Positions 8,415-16,913 of a DNA stretch of 64,000 nucleotides are shown piece after piece. Below the pieces are notes generated by a model, which did no database searches, was not told the DNA's origin, and saw only the letters and a program-made list of their open reading frames with translations. The stretch comes from Bog-473 sp963711065 (lineage in GTDB: Bacteria; Actinomycetota; Acidimicrobiia; Acidimicrobiales; RAAP-2): assembly GCA_963711065.1 (NCBI GenBank), contig CAVQCO010000002.1, forward strand, positions 496,001 to 560,000, given 5' to 3'. Positions within the stretch are counted from its first letter, which is position 1. The number at the start of each line of letters is the position of its first letter. The position numbers and the translations under genes are program-made.

Positions 8415-9043
8415 CCACTGCGGTCGCGCCGCCGGCCGACGCTCCGACGGACCGGGCCCCACGGCCCGGTCCGTCGAGCATCCGGCGGGTCTTGTTCTGG
8501 ATCGTCTTTGCCGGGCTCGCGGCCGCGGCGGCGTGGGGCATCCACGGGCTGACGACGTCCCCTGCGGGCCTGCACACGACGGACCCGCAGTCGTGGCTCC
8601 CCGAGCAACAGCTCGACCATTCGATCGACCAGACCGTCGTCGGCACGGTGGCCCACCCCGCCCTCACCGTCGAGGGTGACTTCGTGCAGGTGCGGACGCC
8701 CACGTTCTCGGCGCTCGCGGTGGTCAACGGCCCCGTCGTGCCGGGCGAAGGGCTGCCCTTCCAGCAGCGCTTCACCACCTGCACGTGGACGATCTCGCTC
8801 AGCCATGTGCACGGCACGGTCCCCGTCGACGTGGCCGACTTCGATTCCATCGACCATCTGCAAACGGTCTACGAGCCCGCCCTCGTGCCGGGAGAGCCAC
8901 CGCTGCCCTCCAGCGTGCATACCGGCCAGAGCCTGAGCTTCAAGCTCCGCTCCGTCATGCCCGTGGGCGAGGGCCTCTTCCGTTGGGCGCCCGACGGCGA
9001 TCACATCGTGGCCAAGTGGGACTATCAGGTGGAGAACGACTGA
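8411..9043 (+). CDS. Membrane-anchored extracytoplasmic protein, unknown function
   Basis: 210 residues. A 25-residue cytoplasmic Pro/Ala tail leads to one transmembrane helix (V-L-F-W-I-V-F-A-G-L-A-A-A-A-A-W) and an outer domain of about 160 residues rich in beta-type residues, with one cysteine. Its ATG overlaps the phosphoesterase stop (ATGA), so it is translationally coupled and likely works with that enzyme. No family recognised. Confidence 0.75.
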   Translation: MTTAVAPPADAPTDRAPRPGPSSIRRVLFWIVFAGLAAAAAWGIHGLTTSPAGLHTTDPQSWLPEQQLDHSIDQTVVGTVAHPALTVEGDFVQVRTPTFSALAVVNGPVVPGEGLPFQQRFTTCTWTISLSHVHGTVPVDVADFDSIDHLQTVYEPALVPGEPPLPSSVHTGQSLSFKLRSVMPVGEGLFRWAPDGDHIVAKWDYQVEND

Positions 9044-9112
9044 GGGTCGCTCCGGGGTCCCGGGGTCCGGCGCGGAACGTTGTCCGGGATGGAATGAAAG
9101 GCGAGTGGACTC

Positions 9113-9628
9113 GTGGTGAATGGTGTGCAGCGCCGATGGGCCGGCGTCGTCTTCCTCGTCGTGCTGGTCGCCGCGAGCGGTGCACGTGGTGGGATCGCCG
9201 AGGCCGCAACGGCCACCCCAGGTCACCCCGCGAATCCGCTGCGCGCCCCGAGGACCACCCCGGTGGAGGACGCCACCTACCTCACCGACGTCGCCAAGGC
9301 CGACGCCGACCTGGCCACCTATGTCCACCAGGACGGCAACGTGGCGCTCCGGGCCATGCTGACCGACGGCGCCGCCTTCTGCGCGTTTCTGCGCCGAGGC
9401 GGCGGGATCGACACGGCCCTGGAGAACGTCGCCGTCGGTGCCCACAGCGTGGAGAGCGAGACCCACCTGCCCGCCTCCGTCCACACGTTCAACACCCTCG
9501 AGTCGGTGGCCATGATCGACCTGTGCCCCGGCGAGCTGCACCTGGTCCCGGCCTCCGTGCGGACCAGGCTGCACCGGCTTGCCTCGTCGTTGAGGTCCTC
9601 CGGCGCGCGGCAGTCCCCGTCGAACTGA
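9113..9628 (+). CDS. Secreted DUF732-like protein
   Basis: 171 residues, GTG start with AAAGGCGAG upstream. A signal peptide (A-G-V-V-F-L-V-V-L-V-A-A-S-G-A) is followed by a helical domain with two cysteines (A-F-C-A-F-L-R-R-G and I-D-L-C-P-G) spaced as in DUF732-type secreted actinobacterial proteins. It lies 69 bp after the preceding gene and is probably the last gene of the phosphoesterase operon. The family call is tentative. Confidence 0.65.
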   Translation: MVNGVQRRWAGVVFLVVLVAASGARGGIAEAATATPGHPANPLRAPRTTPVEDATYLTDVAKADADLATYVHQDGNVALRAMLTDGAAFCAFLRRGGGIDTALENVAVGAHSVESETHLPASVHTFNTLESVAMIDLCPGELHLVPASVRTRLHRLASSLRSSGARQSPSN

Positions 9629-9813
9629 TTCGGCGCCGCCCGGGTCCGAGGTGGTTGTGGCCGTGTGTCCGACCGCGGTCCAACCGGCCTGAAGGCACGT
9701 GGTTGGACCGGTCACCCCCAGCCGGGACCTTTGGCGATGGTCGCGGTGACCCGGCGATTTCAGCGCAAACCGGGACGGTGCGCAAGGCAATCGGGACGGG
9801 TCCGCAATCCGGT

Positions 9814-10068
9814 TCAGGCCCAGATGATCCGCACCACGTGACGCCGGCCGCACATGACGCCGGCGACGGTCCGATGGATGGCCTCCTGGAGCTGGTTGCC
9901 CACCTGGTGTTCGCTCATCCCGGAGCAGATGCTGACGAGATGTGTCGTTCCCCGACCGGAGGAGACCTCGACGTGGTCGACCAGAGGAAGGCCCTCTTGC
10001 GGGAGCCCCTCTTGGAGCGCGGCGAGAACCTCGGCCGAGAGATCTCGGAGAGCCGCCGAGGTCAACAC
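9814..10068 (-). CDS. Small conserved-looking hypothetical protein
   Basis: 84 residues from GTG 10068. The sequence (L-S-A-E-V-L-A-A-L-Q-E-G-L, V-D-H-V-E-V-S-S-G-R-G, G-N-Q-L-Q-E-A-I-H-R) reads like a compact alpha/beta domain with high third-position G+C. No transmembrane span and no recognised family. Only a weak AGG precedes the start, so it could begin further upstream in frame. The 185 bases between 9629 and 9813 hold nothing recognisable. Confidence 0.45.
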   Translation of the reverse strand: MLTSAALRDLSAEVLAALQEGLPQEGLPLVDHVEVSSGRGTTHLVSICSGMSEHQVGNQLQEAIHRTVAGVMCGRRHVVRIIWA

Positions 10069-10322
10069 GCCTGATCCACGCTCGTCTCCAGTCCGGGTCG
10101 AGGGTCGCCACCGACGCGATCGATGTCGGGGGCGCGGCGCCTCACCAAGACCCTCCCCGGTCACCGCACCCCCTCGACGATCGTGGCACCGGGCCTCAGC
10201 CCGCGATAGGGCCGACCGGACCGAAGCACGCACAACGTTCTGACAACGATGGGTCCCACTGAGGACGTCCGGACGCCAAACCTGGCCGCGCTCGGGCGCA
10301 GGGTGAGGCTCTCGGGCCGCGG

Positions 10323-10334
10323 TATGATACTTAC
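10323..10334 (+). promoter_or_regulatory. -10 box of leaderless marR-type gene
   Basis: TATGAT (10323-10328) lies 6 nt before the GTG at 10335, so transcription should start at the start codon. No ribosome site is present, which agrees. No -35 element was recognised. Confidence 0.6.
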
Positions 10335-10838
10335 GTGCTGAAAGCAACTATCGAGACGGCGGCCGGAGCCGGCCCGGCGGCCGGTCACGTCGACCGGTTC
10401 GACGAGGCCTTGCAGACCGTCGCCCGCTCCATCACCCAGGTCCGCCTGCACGAGCGGCTGCTCCGGTTGGCGGGGGTCCGACTCGACCGGGCCGGAGCGA
10501 CGCTGCTGTTCAAGCTCTCCGCCAAGGGCGACTCGCTCCGCGTCACCGACCTCGCCGAGATACTGGGCGTCGACACCCCGACGGTGACCCGGAAGGTCCA
10601 GCAGCTCGAGCGCGACGGGTTGGTCGTCCGCCAGACAGACCCCGACGACCGCCGCGCCTCGAGGATCCGGCTCACCCCTGCCGGGCGCCGCACCATCGAA
10701 CGGGTGCGGCGGGCCCGCCGGGCCTGGCTCGAGCAGCTCTTGCGCGAGTGGGGCGACGACGACCTGTCCGTCCTGGCCGACCTGCTCGGTCGCTTCGCGG
10801 AGGACCTCGAGCGAGACCTGGACGACGCCCGTGACTGA
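10335..10838 (+). CDS. MarR-family transcriptional regulator
   Basis: 167 residues. Winged helix-turn-helix: LRVTDLAEILGVDTPTVTRK is the recognition region, followed by the wing Q-T-D-P-D-D-R-R-A-S-R-I-R-L-T-P-A-G, the MarR hallmark DxRxxxxxLT. The start is GTG 10335, placed by the -10 box 6 nt upstream. Its last 8 bp overlap the start of the efflux gene, so it probably controls that pump in the usual drug-responsive way (inference from context). Confidence 0.9.
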   Translation: MLKATIETAAGAGPAAGHVDRFDEALQTVARSITQVRLHERLLRLAGVRLDRAGATLLFKLSAKGDSLRVTDLAEILGVDTPTVTRKVQQLERDGLVVRQTDPDDRRASRIRLTPAGRRTIERVRRARRAWLEQLLREWGDDDLSVLADLLGRFAEDLERDLDDARD

Positions 10839-12487
10839 CCTGACGACGGCCCCGGTCGTGGAGCTCGACGAAGAGGCCGCCGGCGCCGAGCACCGCCGGA
10901 TCCTGGTGATCCTCGGCGCGCTCATGATGGGCATGGCCCTGGCCGCCCTCGACCAGACCATCGTGGCCACTGCGCTCCCCACCATCGCCGGCGACCTGCA
11001 CGGGCTCAACCACCTCTCGTGGGTGGTGACCGCGTACCTCCTGACCACCTGCATCTCCACGCCGCTGTGGGGCAAGCTGGGCGACCTCTACGGCCGCAAG
11101 GCGCTCTTCCAGCTGGCCATCGTGATCTTCCTGGTCGGTTCCATGCTGTCCGGGCTGTCCCAGTCCATGTCCGAGCTCATCGCGTTCCGGGCGATCCAGG
11201 GGATCGGGGCCGGGGGGCTGATGGTCGGGTCCCAGGCCATCATGGGCGACGTCGTCTCGGCCCGGCAGCGCGGCAAGTACATGGGCTACTTCGGCGTCGT
11301 CTTCGGGGTCACCAACGTGGCCGGCCCATTGCTCGGCGGCTTCTTCACCGAACACCTCTCCTGGCGCTGGATCTTCTACATCAACTTGCCACTGGGCATC
11401 GTCGCCCTGTTCGTCGTGGCCGCCGTCCTCCACCTCCCCGTCAAGCGGGTCCCGCACAAGATCGACTGGGCCGGCACGGCCTTCCTCTCCGTCGGCGTCA
11501 CCTGCATCATCTTGATCACCACCTGGGCCGGCTCCGAGTATGCCTGGGGCTCACCCGTCATCCTCGGTGCCGGACTGGTCGCCCTGGTCTCGCTGGGCAT
11601 CTTCTGCGTCATCGAGACGAAGGCCTCCGAGCCCATCATCCCGCTGTGGCTCTTCAAGAACCGCACCTTCACCGCCTCCTCGGCCGTCGGGTTCATCATC
11701 GGCTTCTCCATGTTCGGGGCCATCATCTACCTGCCCCTGTACCTCCAGGTGGTCCACGGTGTGTCACCGACGCTCTCGGGCCTCGAGCTCCTGCCGATGA
11801 TCGGCGGGATGCTGCTCACCTTCATCTCGAGCGGGCGCATCGTGACGCGCACCGGGCGCTACAAGGTGTTCCCGATCGTGGGCACGGGTGTCCTCACCCT
11901 CGGCCTGCTCCTGCTCACCCAGCTCGGACCGCACACTCCCTACGGGGAGGTGGCGGTCTTCATGTTCGTCACCGGGCTCGGCATCGGCCTGGTCATGCAG
12001 GTGCTGGTCGTCGCCGTGCAGAACGCGGTGCCGCACTCAGCGCTGGGGGTGGCCACGGCCACGGCGACGTTCTTCCGGACCATCGGGGGGGCCTTCGGCG
12101 TGGCCGTCCTCGGTGCCGTCTTCGCCAACCGCCTGATCTCCCAACTGAAGGTGCACGCGTCGTCGGCCGAGCTGAAGCTGGTCAGCGGTTCGAACGTGAC
12201 CGCCAACCCTGCCCAGATCGACCATCTCCCCGCCGCCCAGCGCACCTTCGTCGTCAGCGCGTTCAGCCACTCGGTCGAGACGGCCTTCTTGGTCGCCGTG
12301 CCCTTCGTCGTTGTCGGCTTCGTCCTGAGCTGGCTCATCAAGGAGATCCCGCTGCGCACGACTGCGTTCGTCGCCACCTCGCGGGCCGACGCTCGTCCGA
12401 CCGCAGGATGGACACGGGGGCGGGGATGCTCTCGCCGAACCGCCCATGCCGGAGCCGGTGACCGGCCCCGGCTGGGAGAGCCTGTAG
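10831..12487 (+). CDS. DHA2-type (14-TM) MFS multidrug efflux transporter, apparent frameshift at 3' end
   Basis: Inner-membrane drug:H+ antiporter of the EmrB/QacA subfamily. Motifs are ALDQTIVATALPTIA near residue 40, the loop motif LGDLYGRK near 85, and motif C in TM5 (GVVFGVTNVAGPLLGG). About 14 hydrophobic segments reach residue 510. As written the frame does not stop, and reads through an Arg-rich stretch into the downstream glycosidase gene. Removing one G from the GGGGG at 12416-12420 gives a natural tail, G-G-D-A-L-A-E-P-P-M-P-E-P-V-T-G-P-G-W-E-S-L, with TAG at 12485-12487. The downstream gene has its own promoter and start, so the fusion is almost certainly false. Co-transcribed with the marR-type gene. 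Confidence 0.88.
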
Positions 12488-12521
12488 CGCCCTCCGCCAC
12501 CCGGAGCGGCCGGCCGGCCCG

Positions 12522-12534
12522 TACCATTTCCCCG
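12522..12534 (+). promoter_or_regulatory. -10 box of leaderless glycosidase gene
   Basis: TACCAT (12522-12527) is 7 nt before the ATG at 12535, the same geometry as other genes here. It supports an independent gene start inside the apparent fusion. Confidence 0.55.
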
Positions 12535-13632
12535 ATGACGGGCCCGCAGCACAGCGCGCACGTGCCCGCGCCCTCGCGGATGGAGCAACGAACGGATCGC
12601 GCCCGGCTCGCCGCGGAGCGCCGGCGCCGGAAGCGGCGGCGCCGACTCCTGCCCCTCGTCCTGATCCTCCTGGCCGCGGTCGGGGCCGGTGCCTGGGCGT
12701 TCTCGCGCCGATCGGGCGGGACACCGCCGTCGCGGTCCGCCCTGTCGACGACGACGTCGTCGACGACCACGACCACGGCTCCTCCCTACGTCCCCCCTGC
12801 GGTCGCGCCGGTCGTCGCGCCGGCCGAGTCCGGCGAGGGCGTGTGGACGGCCCAGGACACCTGGAGCGGGTCGCCGCCGTCCATCATGACGACGTCGTTC
12901 CGGCCCGATCCGGCCAACCCGGGCATCGTGGCCTACGCCACCTGGATCCGGACGTCGACCACCCAGCTCGCGCTCTACCCCGGCTACGAGGGTCCAGGGC
13001 CGTCGACGCTCGATCGCGGGCCCGAGATGGTGCCCGTGACGGCGCGCCAGACACTGCTGGCCACGTTCAACTCGGGCTTCTACGAGAAGGACGCCGCGGC
13101 CGGCTTCTACGTCGACAACACCCTGTACTTCCCCATGGTCGACGGTCTGGCGACCGTCGTCGAGTACACCGACGGCACGCTCGACATCGTGGACTGGCAG
13201 GGAGGACCGTCCCCGGGACCGAACATCGAGATGGCACGTCAGAACCTGGCGCTGCTGGTCGACAACAACGCGGCGACACCGGGGACCGCCGTGGGGAGCG
13301 ACTGGGGCATCACGCTCGGGGGGGTCCCGGCGGTGTGGCGCACGGGCCTCGGGGTCGACGACAAGGGCAACCTGATGTACGTGGCCGCCCCGGACCAGAC
13401 TGCCGCCACCCTGGCGCAGATCCTGGTAAAGCTGGGCGCCGTGCGCGCCATGCAGCTCGACATCAATCCCGAGTGGCCGATCTTCGTGACCTACGGCGGT
13501 CCGGGCGCCGCCGCCCCGGCGCTCTTCGTGCCCAACCCCAACCAGGTGTCCGACCGGTTCCTGTACTCGAGCACCAAGGACTTCTTCGCCGTGTACCAGC
13601 GCCCGCCCGTCCCGACGCCACAGCCGTGGTAG
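12535..13632 (+). CDS. Membrane-anchored phosphodiester glycosidase (NAGPA-like)
   Basis: 365 residues from ATG 12535. A basic N-terminus (E-R-R-R-R-K-R-R-R-R) and one transmembrane helix (L-L-P-L-V-L-I-L-L-A-A-V-G-A-G-A-W) lead to a T/S-rich linker and then a domain of the NAGPA/phosphodiester glycosidase family (PF09992): ATFNSGFYEKDAAAG, ARQNLALLVDN, and AVRAMQLDINPEW near the end. It probably acts outside the membrane on wall or exopolysaccharide phosphodiesters. It sits 13 bp before the CapA-like gene, pointing to a cell-surface polymer role. Confidence 0.82.
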   Translation: MTGPQHSAHVPAPSRMEQRTDRARLAAERRRRKRRRRLLPLVLILLAAVGAGAWAFSRRSGGTPPSRSALSTTTSSTTTTTAPPYVPPAVAPVVAPAESGEGVWTAQDTWSGSPPSIMTTSFRPDPANPGIVAYATWIRTSTTQLALYPGYEGPGPSTLDRGPEMVPVTARQTLLATFNSGFYEKDAAAGFYVDNTLYFPMVDGLATVVEYTDGTLDIVDWQGGPSPGPNIEMARQNLALLVDNNAATPGTAVGSDWGITLGGVPAVWRTGLGVDDKGNLMYVAAPDQTAATLAQILVKLGAVRAMQLDINPEWPIFVTYGGPGAAAPALFVPNPNQVSDRFLYSSTKDFFAVYQRPPVPTPQPW

Positions 13633-13645
13633 GAGTCGGGACCAC

Positions 13646-14824
13646 GTGAGCCCGGCACACGCCCGCCGGAGGTGGCAGAGCTCCCGGACCTATTTCTGGC
13701 GCCGTGTCGTCGTCGGTCTTTGTGCTCTCGTGCTGATCGGGGCGGCCGCCTTTGCCATCGTGGCGTTGGCGGCCCCGAACCACGACGCCGGCGGGAGCCA
13801 TGCGGCCGGATCCACCACGACGAGCCATGCCGGGCACCCCGTGACCACCACGACGCAGGCCCTCGCACCGATCACGATCTCGGCGGTCGGCGACACGGAC
13901 CTGGGGAACACGCCGGACCTCCCGCCCGACCCGACCGCGTATCTCGAACCGGTCAAGAGCGCACTGGAGGGCCCCATCGTGTTCGCCAACCTCGAGGGGA
14001 CGCTCACCGACGCGACGACGTCGAAGTGCGCGCCCACGTCGACCGAGTGCTATGCGTTCCGGAACCCGCCCTCGGACGCGGGCGTGCTCAAGTCGACCGG
14101 GTTCACCGTCATCAACAGCGCCAACAACCACTCGCACGACTTCGGGGCCCAGGGGGTTGCCGACACGACGGCCGCCCTCCAGGGCGCCGGCCTCGTCCAG
14201 GCGGGGCTCCCCGGACAGATCGGCCTGGTCAGCGTCGGCAACACCAAGGTCGCGTTCGTGGACTTCGCTCCCTACCCCAACACCAACAACATGTTGGACT
14301 TCCCGACGGCGAAGGCGTTGATCACCCAGGCGAAGGCGGAGGCGAACGTCGTGGTCGTGTACATGCACGCCGGTGCCGAGGGGTCCGACGCCGATCATGT
14401 GACGGGCGAGGAGGAGACCTACGTCGGCGAGGACAGGGGCAACGCCAAGGCCTTCGCGCACGCCGCCATCGACGACGGGGCCGACCTGGTGATCGCCAGT
14501 GGCCCCCACGTCCTGCGGGGAATGGAGGAGTACGACGGCCACCTGATCGACTACAGCCTCGGGAATTTCTGTGGCTACAACAACTTCGCCACCGGCGGGA
14601 ACCTGAGCCTGTCCGGCATCCTGACCGTGACGATGACCGGCACCGGAGTGTTCACCGCGGGCCATTTCACGTCGCTCCTCCTCGAGGGAGTCGGGCAACC
14701 ATCCATCGACCCCGCCGGGCAGGCGGCGTCCTTCGTCAACGGCCTGTCCAGCGCGGACTTCGGCCCGTCCGCCGTCACCATCGGTCCGTCCGGGCAGATC
14801 TCCCTCCCCGCGCCGCCCGCCTGA
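13646..14824 (+). CDS. CapA-family (PGA_cap) extracytoplasmic metallophosphoesterase-like protein
   Basis: 392 residues, GTG start 13 bp after the glycosidase gene. One N-terminal transmembrane segment (V-V-V-G-L-C-A-L-V-L-I-G-A-A-A-F) and a T/S/H linker are followed by the CapA/PGA_cap domain. Its metallophosphatase-fold motifs are visible: AVGDTDLGN, FANLEGTLTD, INSANNHSHDFG, VVYMHAGAE, ASGPHVLRG and DYSLGNFCG. CapA proteins take part in poly-gamma-glutamate capsule handling, but many actinobacterial members lie outside capB/capC operons, as here, so the substrate is unknown. Confidence 0.88.
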   Translation: MSPAHARRRWQSSRTYFWRRVVVGLCALVLIGAAAFAIVALAAPNHDAGGSHAAGSTTTSHAGHPVTTTTQALAPITISAVGDTDLGNTPDLPPDPTAYLEPVKSALEGPIVFANLEGTLTDATTSKCAPTSTECYAFRNPPSDAGVLKSTGFTVINSANNHSHDFGAQGVADTTAALQGAGLVQAGLPGQIGLVSVGNTKVAFVDFAPYPNTNNMLDFPTAKALITQAKAEANVVVVYMHAGAEGSDADHVTGEEETYVGEDRGNAKAFAHAAIDDGADLVIASGPHVLRGMEEYDGHLIDYSLGNFCGYNNFATGGNLSLSGILTVTMTGTGVFTAGHFTSLLLEGVGQPSIDPAGQAASFVNGLSSADFGPSAVTIGPSGQISLPAPPA

Positions 14825-14826
14825 GC

Positions 14827-14860
14827 TCGACGGGTCAGCAGCCCCCCGGCGGCCCGTCGA
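14827..14860. terminator. Hairpin between convergent genes
   Basis: TCGACGGG (14827-14834) pairs with CCCGTCGA (14853-14860). It lies just after the CapA stop and overlaps the end of the convergent lipoprotein gene. No T-tract, so it is a candidate bidirectional U-less terminator. Confidence 0.4.
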
Positions 14861-15590
14861 CGCCCGGGCCGACGGCCGGTTGGTCGACGGTTCCGATGTC
14901 CTGGCTCCGGGGGTTCGGGCCCAGGTGCACGACGTACCAGACCCCGCGCCACGAGATCAGCGACGCCACGGCGAAGGACTCGACGCTGCCCCCGACCTGG
15001 TAGACGAACCGGGCACCGGGCAGGTGCCAGTAGCCGATCAGGTTCTCACATGACCCCGGGGGGATGTACGCCGCGTCGGCAGCGGCTGCGCTCACCGAGA
15101 GCAGCTTCGCCGAGGACGCGTCCGCTCCCAGGGCCTGGTGATACGCGGCGATGTCCAACCGGTAGAACGCGATGAGTCGATCCGCGTAGTCGGACGCCGG
15201 GTCCGGCAGCATCCCCGTCTTCATCTGCAGGTAGGCCGTCTGGGGGAAGAACGCGCTCAGCGCGGGGTCGGCGGAACCAGTGACGATGGCCGTCCACAGC
15301 GGAGCCAGCGTCGTCTGCAGCGATGCGTCGACGGGGGGCTCCGTCGCAGTCTGGGGGAGGAGCCCGGGGTCCGTCGTGGTCGTGGTCGGGGCGAGCGTCG
15401 TCGTGGTGGTCGTCGACGTGGTCGTGCTCGTGGCCGGAGCGAGCGCGACGGGCGCCTTGGCGGAAGCGCAGCCGGTGAGGATGGCCGCCGCCAGCACGGC
15501 CCCGGCGGCGGCCCCGGGCCATCGCCCGCCGCGTGGTCGTTGGCGTCCCGGCTGGTCGCGCGTCGGCACGGGGGTGGAGGCTATCGCCAC
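14835..15590 (-). CDS. Lipoprotein of unknown function
   Basis: About 251 residues from GTG 15590 (GTG 15569 also possible). The signal peptide A-A-G-A-V-L-A-A-A-I-L-T-G-C ends in a lipobox. A long T/S-rich linker follows and then a globular domain of about 150 residues beginning near T-L-A-P-L-W-T-A-I-V, with W-R-G-V-W-Y-V-V-H-L-G near the end. This resembles a lumazine-binding/NTF2-like exported domain, but I cannot assign it. An open frame upstream of 15590 overlaps the CoA-transferase gene and is not protein-like. Confidence 0.7.
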   Translation of the reverse strand: MAIASTPVPTRDQPGRQRPRGGRWPGAAAGAVLAAAILTGCASAKAPVALAPATSTTTSTTTTTTLAPTTTTTDPGLLPQTATEPPVDASLQTTLAPLWTAIVTGSADPALSAFFPQTAYLQMKTGMLPDPASDYADRLIAFYRLDIAAYHQALGADASSAKLLSVSAAAADAAYIPPGSCENLIGYWHLPGARFVYQVGGSVESFAVASLISWRGVWYVVHLGPNPRSQDIGTVDQPAVGPGVDGPPGGC

Positions 15591-15637
15591 GACACGCTCG
15601 CCCGGCGGCGACGCGCCCGGCCCAGGACGAACGCCGG

Positions 15638-16825
15638 CTACACGGCGCCGTCGGCGGAGAGGGCGGCGATGTCGTCCCAGGAATAGCCGACTTCGAGGAG
15701 CACCTGCTCGGTGTGCTCGCCCAACTCCGGGACGTGCGCGTCGACTGCCGCGTCGGAGCCCGAGAACTCGACCGGTACCCGCACGACTCGCGTGACGGCC
15801 CCGGCAGTGTCCGGGCTCTCGACCGGCGCGATGTACCCGTTGGCCGTCACGCCCGGGTCGGCGGCCACTTCGGCGTGGTCGCGGACAGGAGCGAAGCGCA
15901 GGCCGGCGGCACCCAGGAGCTCGCACCACTCGGCCGTTGTCTTGGTGGCGAACACCTCGTCGAGGATGGGCCACAGCTCCGCCTTGTCGTTCTCGAAGTA
16001 CAGGAGGTGATGGAAGCGCTCAATGAGGTCGGGCCGCCCGATCGTCTCGTAGAAGCGATCGCGTGCGGGTCCGGCGGTGCCGACGATGGCGATCCACCCG
16101 TCTGCGGTCCCGAACATGCCGTAGATGCCCGGGATCATGGGGTGGCTGCGTCCGCCCGCTCCCGAGGGCCGTCCCGACATGAGGTACCGGGTGTATTCCC
16201 CCGCCTGGGCCCAGATCTGGCCCCCGAGCAGCGAGGTCTCGACCATCTGCCCCCGGCCGGTGTGCTCCCTCGCGTAGAGCGCGGCCAAAATGCCGGCGAG
16301 CAGGTTCTGGCCGGCGATGTGGTCGGCGATCGTCGCCCCGACGGGACTCGGGTCGTTGCCGTTCCCGCCCGTCGTGCTGATCAGACCGCCCGCCGCCTGC
16401 CCGCTGAGATCGGCGCCCTCGCGATCGGCGTCGGGCCCGTGCCGCCCGAAGGACGAGCTCACGGCGTACACGATCCGCGGGTTGCGGGCGGCCGCCTCCG
16501 CGTACCCGAGACCCCAGCCCTCCATCGTGCCCGGTTTGAAGTTCGACACGACGACGTCCGCGGTCTCGACCAGCCGCAGGAAGACCTCGCGGCCTCGCGG
16601 GACGCGCAGGTCGACCGTGACGCTGCGCTTGCCGCGGTTGTAGGCGTTGAAGAAGGCCGATCGCCGGTCGTCCCGGTCGATCGGGAGCCAGCGACTCTGG
16701 TCGCCGAAGCCGGGGAGCTCCACCTTGATCACGTCGGCGCCCCACTCGAGCATCGTCAGCGAGGCTTGCGGTCCCTGGACGAGGAGGCCCGCCTCCACCA
16801 CCCGTACGCCGTCGAGCGATCCCAT
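15638..16825 (-). CDS. Class III (CaiB/BaiF) CoA-transferase
   Basis: 395 residues; transfers CoA between carboxylic acids. The start is chosen at ATG 16825 (M-G-S-L-D-G-V-R-V-V-E-A), the family's usual beginning. Motifs: GADVIKVELPGFGDQSR near residue 35, NRGKRSVTVDL, and VSNFKPGTMEGWGLGY. The catalytic aspartate is expected in ATIADHIAGQNLLAG. GGIYGMF-like PGIYGMFGTADGWIAI follows, with a C-terminal helical region. Substrate cannot be told; nearby SDR, thiolase and sulfotransferase genes fit acyl-CoA or steroid-type catabolism. The gene lies 47 bp upstream of the lipoprotein on the same strand. Confidence 0.92.
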   Translation of the reverse strand: MGSLDGVRVVEAGLLVQGPQASLTMLEWGADVIKVELPGFGDQSRWLPIDRDDRRSAFFNAYNRGKRSVTVDLRVPRGREVFLRLVETADVVVSNFKPGTMEGWGLGYAEAAARNPRIVYAVSSSFGRHGPDADREGADLSGQAAGGLISTTGGNGNDPSPVGATIADHIAGQNLLAGILAALYAREHTGRGQMVETSLLGGQIWAQAGEYTRYLMSGRPSGAGGRSHPMIPGIYGMFGTADGWIAIVGTAGPARDRFYETIGRPDLIERFHHLLYFENDKAELWPILDEVFATKTTAEWCELLGAAGLRFAPVRDHAEVAADPGVTANGYIAPVESPDTAGAVTRVVRVPVEFSGSDAAVDAHVPELGEHTEQVLLEVGYSWDDIAALSADGAV

Positions 16826-16913
16826 CTTCTGGTCAGTCCCGCGCCCGATGGCGGCCCGATGTCGGGCGCGGACCATCCGCTGATCCGCGGGTCAGGCGTG
16901 CAACCATTGTTCC

